A DNA stretch of 64,000 nt, from positions 310,001-374,000 of the forward strand of contig NZ_JAERSE020000001.1 of NCBI RefSeq assembly GCF_016735585.2. The letters are read 5' to 3'. Positions 60,361 to 64,000 of the stretch are shown here, piece by piece; positions within the stretch are counted from its first letter, which is position 1, and each line of letters opens with the position of its first letter. Position numbers and translations under genes: made by a program. The notes beneath the pieces were generated by a model. The model was not told the DNA's origin, did not search any database, and worked only from the letters and a program-made list of their open reading frames with translations. Origin of the DNA: Chryseobacterium tagetis. Lineage in GTDB: Bacteria > Bacteroidota > Bacteroidia > Flavobacteriales > Weeksellaceae.

Positions 60361-61155
60361 ATGAAAGAAAAATTATACATCATAAAAATTGGCGGAGCAT
60401 TAATTGATGATGATGAATTATTAGAGCAATTCTTGGAGCAGTTTTCTGAAATTCAGGAAAAGAAAATTCTTGTTCATGGTGGTGGAAAATTAGCAACGAC
60501 TTTAGCAGATAAACTGGGAATTAAGCAAAAGCTTATTAACGGACGAAGAATCACGGATAAAGATACTTTGGATATTGTAGCGATGGTTTATGCAGGCGGG
60601 ATCAACAAAAATATTGTGGCAAAATTGCAACAGAAAAAATGTAAAGCAATAGGTTTTTCCGGAGCAGATGCCAATCTGATTAAAGCTACAAAAAGAGAAG
60701 ATGAGGAGATCGATTTTGGATTTGTAGGCGATATTACAGAGAAAAGCATCAATAAAAAAATCATTTCAAAGCTGCTTAAACTGGAATTGGTTCCTGTGTT
60801 TTCAGCGATTACTCACGATAAAAAAGGACATCTTTTTAATACCAATGCAGATACGATTGCCTCTGTAATTGCACAGGCTTTATCGGTGAAATATGATGTT
60901 GAATTATTGTATTGCTTTGATAAAGAAGGTGTTTTGGAAGACGTAGACGATCCGGAATCTGTCATCAAAAATATTTCAGAAGAAGAATTTTCAACCTTAA
61001 AAGATGAAGGTAAACTTCATAAAGGAATTCTTCCCAAACTGGAAAATGCTCTTGGAGCGGTAAAAAATAATGTAAATAAGGTATTCTTAATCAAAGAAAC
61101 CGAACTGAAAAACCATATAGAACACCATCATGCAGGAACTGAAATCTGTTTATAG
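60361..61155 (+). CDS. argB: N-acylglutamate kinase
   Basis: Amino-acid kinase of 264 residues that phosphorylates acylglutamate at the gamma-carboxyl. The N-terminal IIKIGGALIDD and HGGGKLATTLADKLG are ATP and substrate sites, with FNTNADTIASVIAQAL near residue 160-175 and KLENALGAVKNNVNKV at the end. Feedback by arginine cannot be judged; an N-terminal regulatory helix typical of arginine-sensitive forms is not evident. It overlaps the next gene by 26 bp. Confidence 0.93.
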   Translation: MKEKLYIIKIGGALIDDDELLEQFLEQFSEIQEKKILVHGGGKLATTLADKLGIKQKLINGRRITDKDTLDIVAMVYAGGINKNIVAKLQQKKCKAIGFSGADANLIKATKREDEEIDFGFVGDITEKSINKKIISKLLKLELVPVFSAITHDKKGHLFNTNADTIASVIAQALSVKYDVELLYCFDKEGVLEDVDDPESVIKNISEEEFSTLKDEGKLHKGILPKLENALGAVKNNVNKVFLIKETELKNHIEHHHAGTEICL

Positions 61156-62212
61156 TAAAGAAGAATTACTGAATAATGCGATAGAATTATTGAAAAAACT
61201 GATTGAGATTCCGTCATTCAGCAAAGATGAATTTAATACGTCTGTAGAAATTGAAAATTTTTTCAAAAAGAATCAGATTCCTACAAAACGTTTTAAAAAC
61301 AACATCTGGGCAGTGAATAAGAACTTTGATGTTTTCAAACCGTCAATTTTGCTGAATACGCATCATGATACTGTAAAACCTAATAAAGCATATACATTAG
61401 ATCCGTTTTTGCCTATTGAAAAAGACGGGAAATTATTCGGATTGGGAAGTAATGATGCGGGAGCCTCTTTGGTTTCGATGGCGCAGGTTTTTTTACATTT
61501 TTTTGATAAAGAAGATTTAAAATATAATTTAGTTATTGCTTTGACGGCAGAGGAGGAGATTTCAGGGTTTGATGGGATCGAAGCTTTATTTCCACAGCTT
61601 CCGAATGTGGAGCTTGCTATTGTAGGAGAACCAACGCAGATGAATCTGGCGATTGCGGAAAAAGGACTTTTGGTTATTGACGGGGAAATGAAAGGAACTC
61701 CTTCTCATGCCGCTCATCCGAATGATGATAACTCAATTGTAAAATGCATGGAAGATCTCCAGAATATCTTAAACTTCAAATTTCCAAAAGTTTCGGATTA
61801 TTTAGGTGAGGTTAAAGTTACACTTTCAGGGATTCATGCAGGTGTTCAGCATAATGTCGTTCCGGAATCATGTGCTTTTACTTTGGATGTAAGAGTTACT
61901 GATGAATATTCTAACAAAGAAGCGTTTGAAATTATTCAGTCGCAGATGAAATCAACGTTGGAAGCAAGATCTTTCAGGTTAAATTCTTCAAAAATAGAAA
62001 TGGATCATCCATTTGTACAAGCGGGATTGGAAATTGGCAGGACAACTTACGGTTCACCAACTTCATCTGACCAGGCGATCATTCCTTGTACTTCAGTGAA
62101 AATCGGTCCCGGCGACAGCAGGCGTTCTCACACCGCGGATGAATTTATTTTCATTGAAGAAATTGCGGAGGGAATTGAGATTTACATCAAGATTCTGGAG
62201 AAAATTTTATAA
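61130..62212 (+). CDS. argE: M20-family N-acyl-amino-acid deacylase (ArgE-like)
   Basis: Di-zinc M20 peptidase fold, 360 residues. Metal ligands are in LNTHHDTVKP (His, Asp), GSNDAGASL (Asp) and TAEEEISG (Glu pair). The dimerisation insert lies around residue 180-290 with GTPSHAAHPN. In the argF' type of pathway the enzyme removes the acyl group from N-acylcitrulline rather than N-acetylornithine. The overlapping start at 61130 (MQELKSVYSKEEL) is chosen because the following Met is much further inside. Confidence 0.88.
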   Translation: MQELKSVYSKEELLNNAIELLKKLIEIPSFSKDEFNTSVEIENFFKKNQIPTKRFKNNIWAVNKNFDVFKPSILLNTHHDTVKPNKAYTLDPFLPIEKDGKLFGLGSNDAGASLVSMAQVFLHFFDKEDLKYNLVIALTAEEEISGFDGIEALFPQLPNVELAIVGEPTQMNLAIAEKGLLVIDGEMKGTPSHAAHPNDDNSIVKCMEDLQNILNFKFPKVSDYLGEVKVTLSGIHAGVQHNVVPESCAFTLDVRVTDEYSNKEAFEIIQSQMKSTLEARSFRLNSSKIEMDHPFVQAGLEIGRTTYGSPTSSDQAIIPCTSVKIGPGDSRRSHTADEFIFIEEIAEGIEIYIKILEKIL

Positions 62213-62252
62213 GCTGGAAGTTAGTTGGAAGTTTGATGATGGAGGTTTGTAA

Positions 62253-62470
62253 ACCGACCTAGGAAACGGAGGCGTTAAGAAAATTAATTCTGTGAACGTT
62301 AAGAAAATTCTTCTGTTTGAAGCGCGAGACAAATATTGAGATGAAAAACCAATTGCTGAGTTCGCGCAAGTTTTAGAATTTTTAGAGAACAGAAATGATT
62401 TTTAGCCGGAGTTTCCAAGTCTTGAACTTTTGTTTCTTTTGTTTCAAGACAAAAGAAATTTAGAAAAAAA
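62253..62470 (+). repeat. ~215-bp dispersed repeat, copy 2
   Basis: Second copy in the same orientation as 57741-57960, located just after argE-like. It is the main content of the left half of the 62213-62660 gap. A predicted minus-strand frame in it (62299-62547) is not credible as a gene. Confidence 0.75.
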
Positions 62471-62489
62471 ATAGTTATTTTTTTTACTG

Positions 62490-62635
62490 TTTTGACCTTA
62501 CTCAGCAGACGATGAAGTTTGAATATTTTTAATAAAGATTTATGCAAGAATTAATGTTAAAAATGAAAGACTTTAAAAATGTGGAAATGTTTAAAGTTGC
62601 AGAAATAGAAAATGGGTTCTGCTGAGTTGTCAAAA
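62490..62635. mobile_element. Candidate MITE-like element with ~18-bp inverted ends
   Basis: TTTTGACCTTACTCAGCAGA at 62490 matches the reverse complement of TCTGCTGAGTTGTCAAAA ending at 62635 (18 of 20 positions, allowing one 1-2 nt gap). The roughly 105-bp interior is AT-rich and without genes. It lies 25 bp before argH. No target duplication is clear. Confidence 0.45.
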
Positions 62636-62660
62636 TAGATTAAATTTTTAAAGAAAGAAT

Positions 62661-63965
62661 ATGAAAAAAATATGGCAGAAAGACGATAATGCCACCAATA
62701 TATTAGTTAATCAATTTACAGTCGGGAAGGATCTTGACTTTGATGAGCGTTTGGCGAAATACGATGTCAAAGGTTCGATGGCGCACTGTAAAATGTTGGC
62801 AGAAGTTGGAATTATTTCCAATGAAGAATCGAAGCAGATGGTATCTGTTTTAGCAGAGATTTTAGAAGATATAGAAAACGGAATTTTTGAAATTGATAAA
62901 AGTGCGGAAGATATTCATTCGCAGGTGGAATCCATTTTAATTGAAAAATTAGGCGATACAGGAAAGAAAATTCATACCGCAAGATCACGTAATGATCAGG
63001 TTTTATTGGATATTAAACTGTATTTAGTGGATGAAATCCGTGAAATTACAGCATTGACGGATGAATTTTTTCAGATATTAATCAAACTGGCGGAACAGCA
63101 TAAAAATGTTTTACTTCCGGGATATACCCATTTACAGATTGCAATGCCTTCCTCATTTGGATTGTGGTTTGGAGCGTATGCCGAAGCGTTGTTGGATGAT
63201 GTCGAAATGTTATTTTCAGTAAAAAATATCATTAATAAAAATCCATTAGGTTCTGCAGCGGGGTATGGTTCATCTTTCCCGATTGATCGTGAGAGTACGA
63301 CGTATAACTTAGGGTTTCAGTCTATGAATTATAATTCCGTTTACGCTCAGATGACGCGTGGAAAGTCGGAGAAAATGCTGTCGATGGCAATGGCGACTTT
63401 GGCGGGAACCTTGGGCAAATTTTCTTATGATGTATGTCTGTATTTGAGCCAGAATTTTGATTTTATCAGTTTCCCTAAAGAATTTACGACGGGAAGCAGT
63501 ATCATGCCTCACAAGAAAAATCCGGATATTTTTGAATTGGTTCGTGCGCGTTGCAACAGAATTCAGGCGTTGCCCAATGAGTTTATTTTGTTGACAAATA
63601 ATCTTCCTTCTGGGTATCACCGAGATATGCAGCTGACGAAAGAAATTCTTTTCCCGGCAATTGACTCATTAAAGGAATGTTTGGCAATTTTAAATTATAC
63701 ATTACCCAATATTCAGGTGAAAGACGGAATTCTGGAGGATGAAAAGTACAAATACCTTTTCAGCGTAGAGAAAATTAATGAAGAAGTAAAAAATGGAAGT
63801 TCATTCCGTGATGCTTATGTAAAAGTGGGGCAGGAGATTGAAAATAATGAGTTTGATTTTGAAATAGGAAATCTGAATCATACCCATCAGGGAAGTATCG
63901 GGAATCTGTGTCTGGATAAAATAGAATATCAGTTTAATAAACTGAAAAATAAATTATTGGGTTGA
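62661..63965 (+). CDS. argH: Argininosuccinate lyase
   Basis: Fumarase/aspartase-superfamily enzyme of 434 residues that splits argininosuccinate into arginine and fumarate. The signature GSSIMPHKKNPDIFELVR carries the catalytic Ser loop, and TARSRNDQVLLD near residue 110 provides another active-site segment. NPLGSAAGYGSSFPIDR is also conserved. It finishes the pathway. It is separated from the rest by repeat DNA, so it may need its own promoter; none with both boxes is visible. Confidence 0.95.
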   Translation: MKKIWQKDDNATNILVNQFTVGKDLDFDERLAKYDVKGSMAHCKMLAEVGIISNEESKQMVSVLAEILEDIENGIFEIDKSAEDIHSQVESILIEKLGDTGKKIHTARSRNDQVLLDIKLYLVDEIREITALTDEFFQILIKLAEQHKNVLLPGYTHLQIAMPSSFGLWFGAYAEALLDDVEMLFSVKNIINKNPLGSAAGYGSSFPIDRESTTYNLGFQSMNYNSVYAQMTRGKSEKMLSMAMATLAGTLGKFSYDVCLYLSQNFDFISFPKEFTTGSSIMPHKKNPDIFELVRARCNRIQALPNEFILLTNNLPSGYHRDMQLTKEILFPAIDSLKECLAILNYTLPNIQVKDGILEDEKYKYLFSVEKINEEVKNGSSFRDAYVKVGQEIENNEFDFEIGNLNHTHQGSIGNLCLDKIEYQFNKLKNKLLG

Positions 63966-64000
63966 TTTTATTTTAAACCATTAAGAGAGTTAAGGAATTA

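Noticed and set aside
62299..62547. Minus-strand 82-residue frame in the second long repeat
   Set aside because: It lies entirely over repeat and hairpin DNA, has no plausible domain, and the first copy of the repeat does not keep the frame.

Overview
The window looks like chromosomal DNA of a Flavobacteriia member (Bacteroidota), close to Chryseobacterium. The DNA is AT-rich. Proteins of characteristic Bacteroidota architecture recur: C-terminal type IX secretion sorting domains, a TonB-dependent receptor with an N-terminal carboxypeptidase-like domain, SecD-SecF fused in one chain, and an ArgF-like acylornithine transcarbamylase in place of a normal ornithine transcarbamylase. Promoter-like sites match the Bacteroidota -7 element TANNTTTG rather than a sigma-70 -10 box. 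The species name is an inference. I found no rRNA, tRNA, CRISPR array or complete insertion sequence.

Layout. 1-7.2 kb: the end of a DEAD-box helicase, then a leftward run of secreted proteins, lipoproteins and small membrane proteins plus a YqhD-type alcohol dehydrogenase; a tiny frameshifted lipoprotein sits at 7.0-7.15 kb. 7.3-15 kb: phosphoenolpyruvate carboxylase, a type IX-secreted subtilisin, and a nucleotide-sugar group (DegT-type aminotransferase, membrane protein, GalE, cytidylyltransferase-like protein). 15-29 kb: TonB-dependent receptor, mltG-dapF, pnuC with a Gly/Asn/Tyr-rich lipoprotein, an amino-acid permease, secreted beta-propeller and esterase proteins, hemN, and a secreted sugar dehydrogenase-like protein. 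29-43 kb: secDF, a TetA-like exporter, tatA-PAP2-TPR-plug-like-trmL, rlmH, an outer-membrane protein, a YihY protein, nhaA, the bifunctional (p)ppGpp enzyme, and a small stress-like protein.

43.3-54.8 kb is the most interesting block: nine genes plus a leading DNA-binding protein gene, all leftward. Read 5' to 3' they are an InsA-like zinc-ribbon/HTH protein, an outer-membrane porin-like protein, an MHS-type transporter with an 85-residue insert, two very small membrane proteins, an SLC5-transporter/histidine-kinase fusion, a stand-alone receiver, propionyl-CoA synthetase and acetyl-CoA synthetase. Together they look like a complete uptake, sensing and activation module for acetate and propionate. 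It resembles the CrbS/CrbR acetate-switch logic, but its response regulator lacks a DNA-binding domain.

55-64 kb is a rightward arginine biosynthesis cluster: GNAT, argG, argC, argD, argF', argB, argE-like, argH. The transcarbamylase has Val at the position that separates N-succinyl- from N-acetylornithine enzymes, which predicts a succinylated pathway. Two copies of a roughly 215-bp repeat bracket argD to argE, and a small inverted-repeat element precedes argH. REP-like sequences lie in several intergenic gaps across the window.
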